This document shows, in pieces, positions 13,185-21,960 of a stretch of DNA of 64,000 bases. The stretch comes from Streptomyces odontomachi (GTDB taxonomy: Bacteria; Actinomycetota; Actinomycetes; Streptomycetales; Streptomycetaceae). Under the pieces are notes generated by a model. It was not told the origin of the DNA, did not search any database, and saw only the letters and a list, made by a program, of their open reading frames with translations. Every line of letters starts with the position of its first letter. Within the stretch, counting starts at the first letter, position 1. Position numbers and translations under genes: made by a program. The stretch lies in NCBI RefSeq assembly GCF_024435355.1, contig NZ_JAMJWG010000033.1, positions 1-64,000 on the forward strand, written 5' to 3'.

Positions 13185-14036
13185 CTAGCGTGCGGTGGTG
13201 GTGAACTCCTGGAAGCTCGGCTCCCGCAGCTTGAGCTGGGCGTGGATGTCGCCCCCCAGGCCGTGGAAGCCGATGGCGCCGCCGTAGTTCTGCTGGTAGC
13301 TCATCCAGAGCAGGACCACGCTCACGATGCGCCGGGGGCCGGGCGCCCCGGGCGCCGGGAAGGGGTTGGGCAGGGTCGCCCGGTAGTGGCCCTTGCCGGC
13401 GGCGTCGGCGAAGAAGACGTTGGGGATGCCGAGCGGTCCGGGCCGGAACGGTCCCGCCGGTGCGGGCGCCAGGTCGTTCTCGCGCAGCGACATCACCGTG
13501 TACATGCTGTCGGGGATGAGACCGGAGAACTCGAAGCGGAACTCCGCGTCGTGCCCCCCGTGCACCGTCGCCACCTCCATCCAGCCCTGCGCCTGCACCC
13601 ACTGCCCGAGCGTGACGGGCTCGGTGACCCGTCTGCCGTCCTCCTCGCGCAGATCGGGGATCGGCACCTCGTGGAAGGGGTAGCTGGGACGCTGCGTCGA
13701 GTGCGCCTGCGGGCACTGCTCGGGCGCGAACAACATCGGGTAGTTGTTGCAGGGCAGCGGCAGGGGCAACGTGTACAGGACCATGTCCTGGTCCGCAGGG
13801 GAGAGCACGTCCGGCAGGTCGCGGACGATCCGGAACGGCGCGTTCTGACCGTGCGGGGGCAACTCGCTGTCGGGTGCGACGATCGCCGAACCCCACTCGG
13901 AGCGCACCGAACCGTCCGGGCCCGGCCGGTTGACCCGGCCGATGACGACGAAGTCGCCGTCCTCGTTCATGACCTCGCTGGGCGGATAGGTCGGCCCCTG
14001 CGTGGTCAGGCTGAGTTCGTAGGTCCTGGTCGGCAT
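13185..14036 (-). CDS. Unknown protein in PKS/AfsA operon
   Basis: A 283-residue soluble-looking protein with no signal peptide and no family I recognise. Visible landmarks are a Pro-rich middle (VLYTLPLPLPCNNYPM), a FEFSGLIPDSMYTVMSL segment that looks like a beta-rich core, and a Gly-rich end (NYGGAIGFHGLGGDIH). The His and Asp residues there could bind metal, but that is speculation. It begins four bases after the stop of the gene at 14041, so it is translated with that operon. Its tight linkage to ligase, carrier protein, SDR and AfsA-like genes suggests a tailoring or cyclisation role. Confidence 0.75.
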   Translation of the reverse strand: MPTRTYELSLTTQGPTYPPSEVMNEDGDFVVIGRVNRPGPDGSVRSEWGSAIVAPDSELPPHGQNAPFRIVRDLPDVLSPADQDMVLYTLPLPLPCNNYPMLFAPEQCPQAHSTQRPSYPFHEVPIPDLREEDGRRVTEPVTLGQWVQAQGWMEVATVHGGHDAEFRFEFSGLIPDSMYTVMSLRENDLAPAPAGPFRPGPLGIPNVFFADAAGKGHYRATLPNPFPAPGAPGPRRIVSVVLLWMSYQQNYGGAIGFHGLGGDIHAQLKLREPSFQEFTTTAR

Positions 14037-14040
14037 CGGC

Positions 14041-14664
14041 TCAGGCCTCGATCCTGGCGTAGGTCTTCAGGTACAGGCCGGCGTCACCGCCCTGCGGGAT
14101 GATGTACTTCTGGCGCACCTCCGCGAGGATCGCGTCGTAGGCCGGCGTCTCGTAGACGCCGTTGTGCCGGGCCGGGTCCACCGAGAAGCCGGCCACGAAC
14201 AGCACACCGGGCTCCGAGCTGAGCAGCGAGTGGTAGGCGAGGAACACCTCGGACTCGTCGGCCTCGCGTACCACCTCGAAGATCGTGCGGTCCCGCCAGG
14301 CCCGGTACTCGCTGATCACCGGCGGCTTGACCTCCACCCGCCGGAGCTGGACGTAGGGGGTGTCCGGCAGCGCGCTCGCGCACCCCTTGGGAGCCTCCAC
14401 GAACGAGTACAGGTGCCGGCGGAAGTCACCCGCCAGGAGGGGCGACAGGGCGTCCCACAGCTCCCGTGCGTCGTCCTGGAGTCCGGCGATGTCGTCGTCG
14501 CCGGTCAGCGGCCGGAGCTCGAGCAGCGTGCGGTCATCGATCGAGCGGTACAGCGCCCGGCCGTCCTGGTGCCTGGCGTGCACCTCCTGCCAGTTCTTGA
14601 CGGCGCTGTCGGCCTCGGATTCCCGAACCGGGACTTCGGTGACGAGGAGGAGGGTTGCGGACAT
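14041..14664 (-). CDS. Unknown protein, possible two-lobed dimeric alpha/beta-barrel type
   Basis: A 207-residue protein. Short beta/alpha patterns such as LLLVTEVPVRE near the start and VQLRRVEVKPPVISEYRAWR around residue 110 recall monooxygenase/EthD-like ferredoxin-fold domains repeated twice. This is a fold guess, not a family match. The ATG at 14664 has GGGAGTG upstream. It sits between the YCII-like gene and the unknown gene at 13185 on the same strand. Since the next gene upstream is also of ferredoxin-fold type, small cyclase or decarboxylase activities on a reactive polyketide are conceivable. Confidence 0.7.
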   Translation of the reverse strand: MSATLLLVTEVPVRESEADSAVKNWQEVHARHQDGRALYRSIDDRTLLELRPLTGDDDIAGLQDDARELWDALSPLLAGDFRRHLYSFVEAPKGCASALPDTPYVQLRRVEVKPPVISEYRAWRDRTIFEVVREADESEVFLAYHSLLSSEPGVLFVAGFSVDPARHNGVYETPAYDAILAEVRQKYIIPQGGDAGLYLKTYARIEA

Positions 14665-14720
14665 GGCGATATCACTCCCGAGTGGTGGAGGGGGATGGGA
14701 CGGTGGGTGTGCCCGGCCGG

Positions 14721-15035
14721 TCAGGCGGGCTCGGGGAGGCGCACGGGCGAGCGCGGTGACACGTCGAAGCGGTCGACGCGGATCTGCTGCCACACCCCGC
14801 CGGTGCGGAACGGGTCCTCGGCGAAGTGCCGCTCGACGGTCTCCCGGTCCGGTGCCGCGACGACGATGAGGCTGCCGACCACCTCACCGGTGGCGTCCGC
14901 GGTCAGCGGGCCGTACAGCAGCGGCCGCGGCCGGCCGTCCCGAAGCCACCGTGAGTGGTGCGGCCTGAGCTTCTTGCGGAGCGCTGCTGAGCCCGGTGCG
15001 TCCAGGCAGTGGACGGCCCACACCGGCAGGCTCAT
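14721..15035 (-). CDS. YCII-related small protein
   Basis: A 104-residue protein of the YCII-like fold. The run HCLDAPGSAALRKKLRPHH near the N-terminus carries the His/Asp pair typical of the fold, and GPLTADATGEVVGSLIVVAA plus FAEDPFRTGGVW match the family's core. YCII proteins resemble muconolactone isomerase; most have no assigned reaction, and the His-Asp dyad suggests acid-base chemistry. Its ATG overlaps the stop of the AfsA-like gene (ATGA), so the two are translationally coupled. Confidence 0.8.
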   Translation of the reverse strand: MSLPVWAVHCLDAPGSAALRKKLRPHHSRWLRDGRPRPLLYGPLTADATGEVVGSLIVVAAPDRETVERHFAEDPFRTGGVWQQIRVDRFDVSPRSPVRLPEPA

Positions 15036-15757
15036 GACGCGACCCCGGCGACGGGTGCCGTGGCGTCCGTGAGGGCGCTGCGAATGGCCCGCCGGGCCGC
15101 CATGGCCTCCTGCTTCGCCGCCACGGCCGCCGGGATGACGCGTACGTCGGCCTCGAACTCGGCGGCGACACGGTCGTCCTGCCGCACCCGCAGCGCGCAG
15201 TCGATGCTCGAGCCGATCGGGGACACCTCCTGCCCCAGCAGGCGGAACTCGATCGTGGCCGGCAGCGGGAAGACGAAGCTGTGGAACGTCGAGCGCACCG
15301 AGCCGATCACGAAACGGGTCGGTTCCGTGCCGTGGGCCAGGAACTGCTCGATGACGACCGTCCAGGTCTGGCGTGCCGCCTCCAGCAGCGTGATGGCCGG
15401 AATGTGCTGGCCCGTCAGATGGTCCTCCAGCACTTCGACGCGCTCGTCGAGCAGCAGCGGGGCGGCGTAGGCGTCGGGGCCGGACTCGTGCACCATTCCG
15501 ATGAGGACATTCTTGTCCTCGAGTTTGTGGGTGAGGGTGCGCTCCACCGGCAGCGGCACCGCGGCGCCGGTGCGGTCGCGCAGTTCGCGCAGTTGGTCCG
15601 CGGTGAGACCCTGGCCGAGCACGAGCGGCTGGGCGGGCGGAGCGTCTCCCGAGCGCAGCGCACCGAGCAGTTCGGACACCGGTACCGTTCCGGCGTTGCC
15701 GATGAACTCCTTGAAACGATCACCCACCACGACCCGTGCATGGTATTCCTGCGGCAT
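15032..15757 (-). CDS. AfsA-like hotdog-domain protein (A-factor/butyrolactone synthase family)
   Basis: A 241-residue protein whose C-terminal half carries the AfsA hotdog signature: EDHLTGQHIPAITLLEAARQ (about residues 109-128), then a FHSFVFPLPATIEF strand. AfsA-type enzymes (AfsA, ScbA) join a beta-ketoacyl thioester to dihydroxyacetone phosphate, the first step to gamma-butyrolactones and butenolides. Canonical AfsA has two hotdog repeats in about 300 residues. Here only one is clear and the first is shortened or diverged, so a dehydratase or thioesterase role remains possible. I use ATG 15757; GTG 15805, which overlaps the carrier-protein stop, is the alternative. Co-transcription with ligase, ACP and SDR places it in the assembly pathway rather than in signalling alone. 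Confidence 0.65.
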   Translation of the reverse strand: MPQEYHARVVVGDRFKEFIGNAGTVPVSELLGALRSGDAPPAQPLVLGQGLTADQLRELRDRTGAAVPLPVERTLTHKLEDKNVLIGMVHESGPDAYAAPLLLDERVEVLEDHLTGQHIPAITLLEAARQTWTVVIEQFLAHGTEPTRFVIGSVRSTFHSFVFPLPATIEFRLLGQEVSPIGSSIDCALRVRQDDRVAAEFEADVRVIPAAVAAKQEAMAARRAIRSALTDATAPVAGVAS

Positions 15758-15801
15758 TTCAGGATGTCCTTTCTGGATATCCCTGGAGCTGGCCGGACGG
15801 C

Positions 15802-16074
15802 TCACACGGCGATGGATCGGGACAGGGCGGAGTGATAGGCGTCGACGAGTTCGTCGATGGAGCGGATGTCGGATATCAGAATGTCCTCGGCGAACGGGTC
15901 GACACCGATCTCCGTCTCCAGCTGGATAATCAGCCTGGCGATCAGCAGGGAACCGAGACCGACATCGATCAGGGACTGGCTGCCGGAAATCTCGGAGCGC
16001 TCTGCACCGCTCTCCTCGAGTAAGGCCGCAATGGCCTCGACGACAATGGATCTGGTGGTGTCACGGCTCAGCAT
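15802..16074 (-). CDS. Free-standing acyl carrier protein
   Basis: A 90-residue four-helix carrier protein. The phosphopantetheine site reads DVGLGSLLIARLI: the expected Asp before Ser (LGxDSL) is Gly, but Ser and the following hydrophobic helix are kept, so it can probably still be loaded. It overlaps the SDR stop by seven bases, and its own stop meets the upstream start option of the AfsA-like gene. With the acyl-activating ligase two genes before it, the simplest role is to carry a starter acid to the ketosynthase or to the AfsA-like enzyme. Confidence 0.8.
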   Translation of the reverse strand: MLSRDTTRSIVVEAIAALLEESGAERSEISGSQSLIDVGLGSLLIARLIIQLETEIGVDPFAEDILISDIRSIDELVDAYHSALSRSIAV

Positions 16075-16853
16075 GTGATTCCTCCGTCGACGACGATGGA
16101 CTGTCCGGTGATGAAAGAGGCGTGCGGCGAGACGAGGAACGAGACGGCGTCGGCGATCTCGTCGGCTGACGCGACCCGGCCGAGCGGGGTGCGCCCCCTG
16201 ATACGGACCCGGTTGGTGTCCGTGACGTCGGTGGTCAGCTCGCTGTCGAAGAAGCCCGGGACGACGGAGTTCACCCGGATGTTCAGCGGCCCCAACTCGC
16301 GGGCCAGGCTGCGGGTGATGCCGTCCAGGCCGGCCTTCGCCGCCGCGTAGACGGCGACTCCGCGGTAGCCGCGGATGGCGTTGATCGAGGAGATGGTGAC
16401 GATCTGGCCCCGGCTGCCCCGGCTCATCACCCGGGCGCACGCCTGGGTCAGGACGATGGGCCCGGTGAGGTTGGCGGTGATCCCGGCGGCGATGCGGTCC
16501 GCGCGTGCGGTGAGGAAGAGGCCCAGGCCGTCCAGCGTCGCCGCATTGTTGACCAGCAGGTCGATCCCGCCGAAGCGTTGGGTGCAGGTGCCGACGAAGC
16601 GGCGCAGCGCGTCGAGGTCGGCGAGGTCCACCGGCTCCCAGAGGAAGCTGTCCGGCGCCGCCTCACGCGTCTTCTCCACGAACGCGTTCGCCGAGCGGCT
16701 GAAGGTCGCGACCGCCCATCCGTCGGCCAGCAGCCGCTCCACCAGGAGGGCCCCGAGCCCGCGGCTCCCCCCGCTGACCACGGCCACCCGGCGGCCCGGC
16801 GCGCTGCCCGCGTCCGCCGTGCCGTGCGCGGCGGCGTCGGCGGAGCCGGTCAC
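16068..16853 (-). CDS. SDR-family ketoreductase (FabG-like)
   Basis: A 261-residue short-chain dehydrogenase. It shows the cofactor motif VSGGSRGLG, NNAAT, the catalytic Ser in ISSIN and the Tyr-Lys pair in YAAAKAG, with a C-terminal ITGQSIVVDGG typical of FabG relatives. The reaction is probably NADPH-dependent reduction of a 3-keto group on a carrier-bound or free intermediate. GTG 16853 overlaps the ligase stop (GTGA). It could supply in trans the ketoreductase that the PKS at 6778-10854 lacks, or it could reduce the product of the AfsA-like enzyme. Confidence 0.9.
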   Translation of the reverse strand: MTGSADAAAHGTADAGSAPGRRVAVVSGGSRGLGALLVERLLADGWAVATFSRSANAFVEKTREAAPDSFLWEPVDLADLDALRRFVGTCTQRFGGIDLLVNNAATLDGLGLFLTARADRIAAGITANLTGPIVLTQACARVMSRGSRGQIVTISSINAIRGYRGVAVYAAAKAGLDGITRSLARELGPLNIRVNSVVPGFFDSELTTDVTDTNRVRIRGRTPLGRVASADEIADAVSFLVSPHASFITGQSIVVDGGITC

Positions 16854-18229
16854 GCCAGGCTCCTGATCTTCTTGAAGCGGTCCGAGTGCTGGGCGGCCGA
16901 CGACACCTCCACCACGGCCGGCACCTTGAACGCCTCGAGACGGGCGGCGCAGTGCGCGCGGATCCGGCGGGCCACGGCCCGCTCGTCGCCGCGCTCGACG
17001 TTCTCGCTGCCGGTGGCGTCGTCGGCGTTCTCGGACAGCAGTACGGTCGCCTTGACCACCATCCCGGTGACATGGCTCGGCCGACCGCTCACGGTGACCT
17101 CGGCGACGTCGGGCACCTCGAGGATGACGCTCTCGACCTCGCTGGGATACACCTTCTCGCCGCCGACGTTGATGATCTCCGAGCGGCGGCCGAGGATGCG
17201 GATCCAGTCGCCGTCCGTCTCCACCACGTCCTGCGTGTTGAAGTAGCCGTCGGCGTCGAACGGGGCGGGGGCGTTGAGGTACCCGAGCATCGCCATCTCG
17301 GAGCGGATCCACAGCACGTCGTCGACGATCCTGTGATCGAAGCCGGAGTCTCCGAGCTTGACCCAGAGGGTGTCGTCGCTGCGGGACTTGGTCGGCAGGA
17401 TGCCGAGCTCGGAGAGGCCGTACGTCTGCTTGAAGCGCACGTGCGGCAGCAGTTCCTTCAGCCGTTGCAGGGTGCGCAGCGGCATCGGCTCCGTGCCGTA
17501 CGTGATCAGTCGCAGGGATGTGGTGGCGTACCGCCCGACGACGCCCGCGATCAGCACCATGTTGAGGAAGGTGGGCGTGGTCGGCAGGACGTCGACGCCG
17601 TGCCGCTCGATGGTCGCGAAGACCGTGTCGGGGGTGCGCTCCGCGGCGGTGATCACGGTTCCGCCCTGGCACAGGGTGTGCAGCAGGGTGTTGATGCCCC
17701 CGATGTGGTCCAGGCTCAGGAAGGACAGGATGCGCTGCTGCCTGCCGCCCGTGCGGTACCGGCCGAGCACCTTCACGAAGTCCAGCACCGAGGCCTTGCT
17801 GCGGCCCGTCGTGCCGGAGCTGAACAGCACGAGGCCGGGGCGGCCGGCCGTCCGCAACCGCGCGTAGAGCGCGTGGTCGGCCCGGCGGCCGGTGCGGTGC
17901 AGGGTGCGCTCGCCGGCCGGGCCCAGCGTGATGGTGGTCTCGACTTCCGCGACGTCGAGGAACTCGTCGCGCTTCGCCGCCGGCAGGGCGGTGAGCGGCA
18001 CGATGATCGCGCCGCGCTCGATCAGCGCGAGCAGCCCGGCGCAGCACTCCGGCGAGTACGGACCCTCCAGCGTCACCACGTCGCCGGCCCGTACGGCGTT
18101 CCCGTCGAGGAAGTCACGCCAGTGGGCCACGAGTTCCAGAAGCTGCTCGTAACTGATGGTGCTGCCGTTGCACACAATGGCATCGGCGGTGCCGAATTTC
18201 TCCAGTTCGGTGGTGAGGGAGATTTCCAC
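16850..18229 (-). CDS. AMP-dependent acyl-activating ligase (ANL superfamily)
   Basis: A 459-residue adenylating enzyme. Motifs in order are the P-loop LVLFSSGTTGRSKAS, TYGLSELG (usually YGxTE), the DGYFNTQDVVE/GRRSEIINVGGEKVYP region, and a C-terminal RFKKIRSL with the catalytic Lys. Its length is slightly shorter than typical acyl-CoA synthetases (about 500). It has no fused carrier domain; the ACP two genes downstream is the likely acceptor, though a CoA product is possible. It begins the minus-strand operon. GTG 18229 has GGAGG six bases upstream. Confidence 0.88.
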   Translation of the reverse strand: MEISLTTELEKFGTADAIVCNGSTISYEQLLELVAHWRDFLDGNAVRAGDVVTLEGPYSPECCAGLLALIERGAIIVPLTALPAAKRDEFLDVAEVETTITLGPAGERTLHRTGRRADHALYARLRTAGRPGLVLFSSGTTGRSKASVLDFVKVLGRYRTGGRQQRILSFLSLDHIGGINTLLHTLCQGGTVITAAERTPDTVFATIERHGVDVLPTTPTFLNMVLIAGVVGRYATTSLRLITYGTEPMPLRTLQRLKELLPHVRFKQTYGLSELGILPTKSRSDDTLWVKLGDSGFDHRIVDDVLWIRSEMAMLGYLNAPAPFDADGYFNTQDVVETDGDWIRILGRRSEIINVGGEKVYPSEVESVILEVPDVAEVTVSGRPSHVTGMVVKATVLLSENADDATGSENVERGDERAVARRIRAHCAARLEAFKVPAVVEVSSAAQHSDRFKKIRSLA

Positions 18230-18391
18230 GGATATCCTCCGACGGTTCGTTTTCGCAGGCGCCCCGATGGGTCAGGAAAGCCGTCTGCGACAAGACTCTA
18301 GGAGGACCTTTTCCGGGGAACAACGAGCATTTCGAGCGCCGTGTTTTCCATGCGCTCCTGGGTACCCCACCGGCCGGTCGGGAAAAGGAAA

Positions 18392-18427
18392 CGAGGCTAC
18401 CCCTCCGGGTGCGGAGGGGTAGCCTCG
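18392..18427 (-). terminator. Intrinsic terminator after EamA transporter gene
   Basis: A perfect 15-bp stem (18392-18406 with 18413-18427) and a 6-base loop. Read on the minus strand it is followed by a T-rich run (complement of the A-rich 18380-18390 stretch), so it ends the HAD-EamA transcript before the ligase operon. Confidence 0.9.
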
Positions 18428-18459
18428 GACAATGGTGAACGAACGATGGTGCGGGAGAA

Positions 18460-19446
18460 TCAGGGTGCGGGCTGCTCGTCCCTGCTCTGGGGCGGCGCGG
18501 ATTCTGCCGGCCGTGCGGACCCGGTGAATTCGGAGGAGGCCGCCACCGGCGCCGGCGGCGGGTCGTGGGCGATCCGGGAGGAGATGAACACGCCCAGGGT
18601 GACCACGACGCCGGCACCGATCTGGAGCAGCGTCACCGGCTGGCCCAGGGCGAGGGAGGTGAGCACGGTGAAGACCGGCACCAGGTGGAAGAAGACCGCG
18701 GTGTCGGCGACCCCGATATGGCTCACCCCGTAGTTCCAGAAGACGTACGCGAGCACCGTGGCCAGCATGCCGACGAAGGCCAGCGCCCCGTACACCCCGA
18801 TCGGGAGGTTCTCCAGCACGTGCGGGGTCGGTCTCGGCGTGACCACGGAGGCGACGACCCAGAGGCCGGCGCAGCCCATGAGGGTGGTCAGGCCCGTGGT
18901 GACGACGGGGGTGCTCTCCTTGACGTACCGGCCGCTGAAGATCGAGTACAGCGCGAGACAGGTGGTGGCGCCCACGCACAGCAGGTCACCGATGTTCGGC
19001 GGCTCCAGGCGCTGCACCGAGCCGCTCAGGATCAGCACCGCGACACCGGCGAAGCTGATCACGGTGCCGATCTTGTGGCCCCGGCTGATCCTCTCGCCGT
19101 AGCACACCCCCGCGATCAGTGCGGTCAGCAGCGGATTGGTCGCCTGGATCAGCGCGCCGTTGGTGGGTGAGGTGTACCGCAGGCCGAAGAAGAACAGCAC
19201 GTTGAAGACCACGACGCCGATCAGCGCCATGGCGAGCAGGGGGCGCCAGCTGCGCTTCAGGGCCCGTAGCGCGGTGCGCCGCCGGAACGCCAGCACGACG
19301 ATGACCAGCAGACTCGCGATCGAGTAGCGCAGCGCGCCGCCGGCCGGCGGCGACAGATAGCGGACCGTGTAGCTCACCAGGCTGAAGGTGGCACCCCAGA
19401 ACAGCACCGACATGGTCAGCATGAGGTAGATGATCTTCTTGCTCAT
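18460..19446 (-). CDS. EamA/DMT-family transporter
   Basis: A 328-residue membrane protein with about ten transmembrane segments in two EamA repeats, for example FWGATFSLVSYTVRYLSPP near the start. The drug/metabolite family usually exports amino acids or small metabolites. The Pro/Ala/Glu-rich C-terminal tail is cytoplasmic. The ATG at 19446 has GGAG upstream. It follows the HAD phosphatase by about 30 bp on the same strand, so the two form an operon. Export of the product of the adjoining pathway is likely from position only. Confidence 0.88.
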   Translation of the reverse strand: MSKKIIYLMLTMSVLFWGATFSLVSYTVRYLSPPAGGALRYSIASLLVIVVLAFRRRTALRALKRSWRPLLAMALIGVVVFNVLFFFGLRYTSPTNGALIQATNPLLTALIAGVCYGERISRGHKIGTVISFAGVAVLILSGSVQRLEPPNIGDLLCVGATTCLALYSIFSGRYVKESTPVVTTGLTTLMGCAGLWVVASVVTPRPTPHVLENLPIGVYGALAFVGMLATVLAYVFWNYGVSHIGVADTAVFFHLVPVFTVLTSLALGQPVTLLQIGAGVVVTLGVFISSRIAHDPPPAPVAASSEFTGSARPAESAPPQSRDEQPAP

Positions 19447-19477
19447 TTGACGTTCTCCAGATCCCGAAGGCGTGCCG

Positions 19478-20179
19478 TCAGCCCAGTGCGCTCTGCGCGA
19501 AGGAACCGGTGTCCGCGGGGAGCACCGGCCAGCCGTGTCGTGCCGCGTGCTCGGCCAGCACCGGATCGTGCTCGCCGATCACATGCGGGTGACCGACCAG
19601 GGAAAGCAGCCCGAGATCGCTGGAGTGGTCGCCGTATCCGAAGCAGTCGGCGCCGTCGACACCGAGCCGTGCCAGGGTCTCGACCACCCCGTCCGTCTTG
19701 CCGTCGCCGATCATGCAGCGGTTCAACTCGCCGGTGAGCACGCCGTCGCCGTCCACCAGCGGCTCGGAGGAGAGCACGATGTCGGCGCCCAGCTCCCGGG
19801 CCACCGGGCCCAGGCAGCCGGTGAACGATCCGGAGACCAGCACCACGGTGTCACCGGCGGCGACATGCTTGCCCAGCGCCTCCACCGTGGCCAGCACGAA
19901 CGCGTCCGGGCGGTCCCGGTACGCGGCGTACCACTCCTCGCCGGCGGCCAGCAGCTCCGTCCAGCGGATTCCGGTGAACCGGCGGTAGTAGGCCCGGTTC
20001 ACCTCCGGGCGCGGGGTGCCGGCGGCCCACATGGCCCGGGTCTCGGCCATCGCGCTCTCGTAGTCGTCCTCGTCGCCGCCGTTGCGGATGGTCCAGAACC
20101 GCAGGAAGTCGAACATGCTCTTGACGCCTAGGAGTGTCTCGTCGACGTCGAAGAACGCGGCTCGCGGGATGGTACCCAT
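19478..20179 (-). CDS. HAD-IB family phosphatase (SerB-like)
   Basis: A 233-residue HAD-superfamily hydrolase. Motif I is FFDVDETL with the nucleophile and acid Asp, motif II is VLVSGSF, and motif IV is GYGDHSSDLGLL; a helical cap lies between motifs I and II (about 15-110). Subfamily IB includes phosphoserine phosphatase and many small-molecule phosphatases. It is upstream of and co-transcribed with the EamA transporter. Next to an AfsA-like gene it is a good candidate for dephosphorylating a butenolide-phosphate intermediate, as butyrolactone pathways require a phosphatase step. Confidence 0.88.
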   Translation of the reverse strand: MGTIPRAAFFDVDETLLGVKSMFDFLRFWTIRNGGDEDDYESAMAETRAMWAAGTPRPEVNRAYYRRFTGIRWTELLAAGEEWYAAYRDRPDAFVLATVEALGKHVAAGDTVVLVSGSFTGCLGPVARELGADIVLSSEPLVDGDGVLTGELNRCMIGDGKTDGVVETLARLGVDGADCFGYGDHSSDLGLLSLVGHPHVIGEHDPVLAEHAARHGWPVLPADTGSFAQSALG

Positions 20180-20453
20180 GACGCGATGTGGTCCCTTCGG
20201 GAAATGGCCGGGGTCCCTTGAAGCTAAGGGAAGAACCGGTCGCCCGGCGCGGGGTGTGCAACCAAGGTGGTAGAGCCGGCGGCCCTTTTTTCGCGGTGCC
20301 GGGGACGACTGCGCTGACCAGGCCCGGTATTTCGGCCAGGGTATGCCAATTCGGCCACACTGAAGGGTGCGTTGACCCGCGCTTCACGCCGAATCTAACG
20401 TCCTCGCGTACCTCTCCCGAAAACCTTTCCCAAGGAAAGCGAGGGCTGGATAG

Positions 20454-20855
20454 ATGCTCCAGCAGAATGCCGGTGCCATCGCCGAGGAGTTCTGGGCCAA
20501 GTTGCAGAGCGGCGACCGAGAGGGCGTTCTGGCCCTGTTGCCTGACACGCTGGACTGGTTCGTCCCGGGCAAGCCCGAGCTGGTGCCGTGGGCCGGCCGG
20601 CGCACCAGCAAGGAGGAGATCAGGGAGTTCCTCGGGATGCTGGGCGGTGCGATGAAACCCGAGGTCAACAAGGTCGAGCAGGTGATCTCCGAGGGGCCGC
20701 ACGTGGTCGTGCTCGGCTACTTCGAGCACCGCTGCCGGGCCACCGGGAAGCTGTTCGCCTCGCCCTACGCCCTGCACCTGACGGTGACGGACGGCCTGAT
20801 CTCCAACTACGACATCTACGAGGACACCCAGGCGCTCGTCGACGCCCTGCGCTGA
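20454..20855 (+). CDS. SnoaL-like/NTF2-fold protein
   Basis: A 133-residue single-domain cone-shaped alpha+beta barrel protein. The pattern AEEFWAKLQSGDREGVLALL, then WFVPG, and IREFLGMLGG is typical of the SnoaL and ketosteroid-isomerase-like families. Members cyclise polyketides, isomerise ketosteroids or hydrolyse epoxides; catalytic residues are not conserved enough to choose. ATG 20454 has GAGGG eight bases upstream. It is divergent from the HAD gene and precedes the hydrolase on the same strand. Confidence 0.8.
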   Translation: MLQQNAGAIAEEFWAKLQSGDREGVLALLPDTLDWFVPGKPELVPWAGRRTSKEEIREFLGMLGGAMKPEVNKVEQVISEGPHVVVLGYFEHRCRATGKLFASPYALHLTVTDGLISNYDIYEDTQALVDALR

Positions 20856-20963
20856 TCCGCCGGCACGCGCCGGCACCCTTCCTTCCGCCGCGGGGCGGGC
20901 GCGGCCGTGCGCTCGCCGCACAGCGCCCCGCGGCGGGTCACCCCTTCCCTGACAGGTGGCCAG

Positions 20964-21824
20964 TTGAGCTCCGCTGCGATGCCCGCCGACGGTCCCGTCA
21001 CCGTCGACGACCCCGACCGCGAACCCCTCGCCCACCCCGTCCCCGAGCACGACGTACGGCTCGGGGACCACACCACCCGGCTCCTCGACCGACCAGCCCG
21101 CGCCCCGTCCCGTGCGGCACCGCTGGTACTGGTGCACGCGCTGGGCCTGGACCGCCTGATGTGGGCCGGGCTGATCGAACACCTCCCCACCGACCGGCGT
21201 GTGATCGCCTACGACCTGCGCGGCCACGGCCGTGCCGCGGGCGCACCGCCCGCCCGCGACCTGCACGCGCTCGCCCACGACCTGCTGCGACTGCTCGACG
21301 CCCTCGGCATCGCACGCATCGAACTGGCCGGCCTGTCCATGGGTGGCGCCATCGCCCAGACCTTCGCGGTGGACCACCCCGATCGCCTGGCCGCCCTCTA
21401 CCTGGTGGCCACCGCCGGCGATCCGCAGGCCGCCTATCTGCAACGGGCCGCGGAAGCCGAGTCGCACGGCGTCGCGGCCCAGCTGCCCGCGGCGCTGGAC
21501 CGCTGGTTCACCCCGGCCTTCCTGGCCGCCGAGCCGGCGGCCGTGCGCTACGCGCGGCAGACCGTCAACCGGGCGCTGGTGGCCGACTGGAGCGCCAGCT
21601 GGCGTGCGCTCGCCACGCTCGACACCCGTGACCTGCTGTCCGGCATCCGGGTCCGCACCCGGGTGATCGCCGGCGGTGACGACCCGTCGACGCCGCCCGC
21701 CATGATGCGCGACCTCGCCCGTGACATCCCCGGCGCCGACTTCACGGTGATTCCCGGGGCGCGGCATCTGATCAGCATGGAAGTACCGGAACGCCTTGCA
21801 TCGCTGCTGTGTGCGGAATTCTGA
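20964..21824 (+). CDS. Alpha/beta-hydrolase
   Basis: A serine hydrolase of about 286 residues. The nucleophile elbow is GLSMGG, the Asp is probable in GGDDPSTPP and the His in GARHLISME; HALGLDRLMW holds the oxyanion loop. The closest flavour is 3-oxoadipate enol-lactonase or haloperoxidase-like hydrolases. I start at TTG 20964 because AGGTGG is four bases upstream; ATG 20979 is the conservative alternative. It may hydrolyse a lactone or thioester in either adjoining pathway. Confidence 0.82.
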   Translation: MSSAAMPADGPVTVDDPDREPLAHPVPEHDVRLGDHTTRLLDRPARAPSRAAPLVLVHALGLDRLMWAGLIEHLPTDRRVIAYDLRGHGRAAGAPPARDLHALAHDLLRLLDALGIARIELAGLSMGGAIAQTFAVDHPDRLAALYLVATAGDPQAAYLQRAAEAESHGVAAQLPAALDRWFTPAFLAAEPAAVRYARQTVNRALVADWSASWRALATLDTRDLLSGIRVRTRVIAGGDDPSTPPAMMRDLARDIPGADFTVIPGARHLISMEVPERLASLLCAEF

Positions 21825-21960
21825 GAGAGTGGATTCCAGTTGGGTGTGCCACGGCGGGATGTAAAGGGGCACTGCGATACCACTTCAGTGGCAGAGGCCT
21901 TACTCCGGCCGGCCCGCGCGGCTAGTTTGGCCCTAGCTGAACCAGCCGAGGGGGATTACC

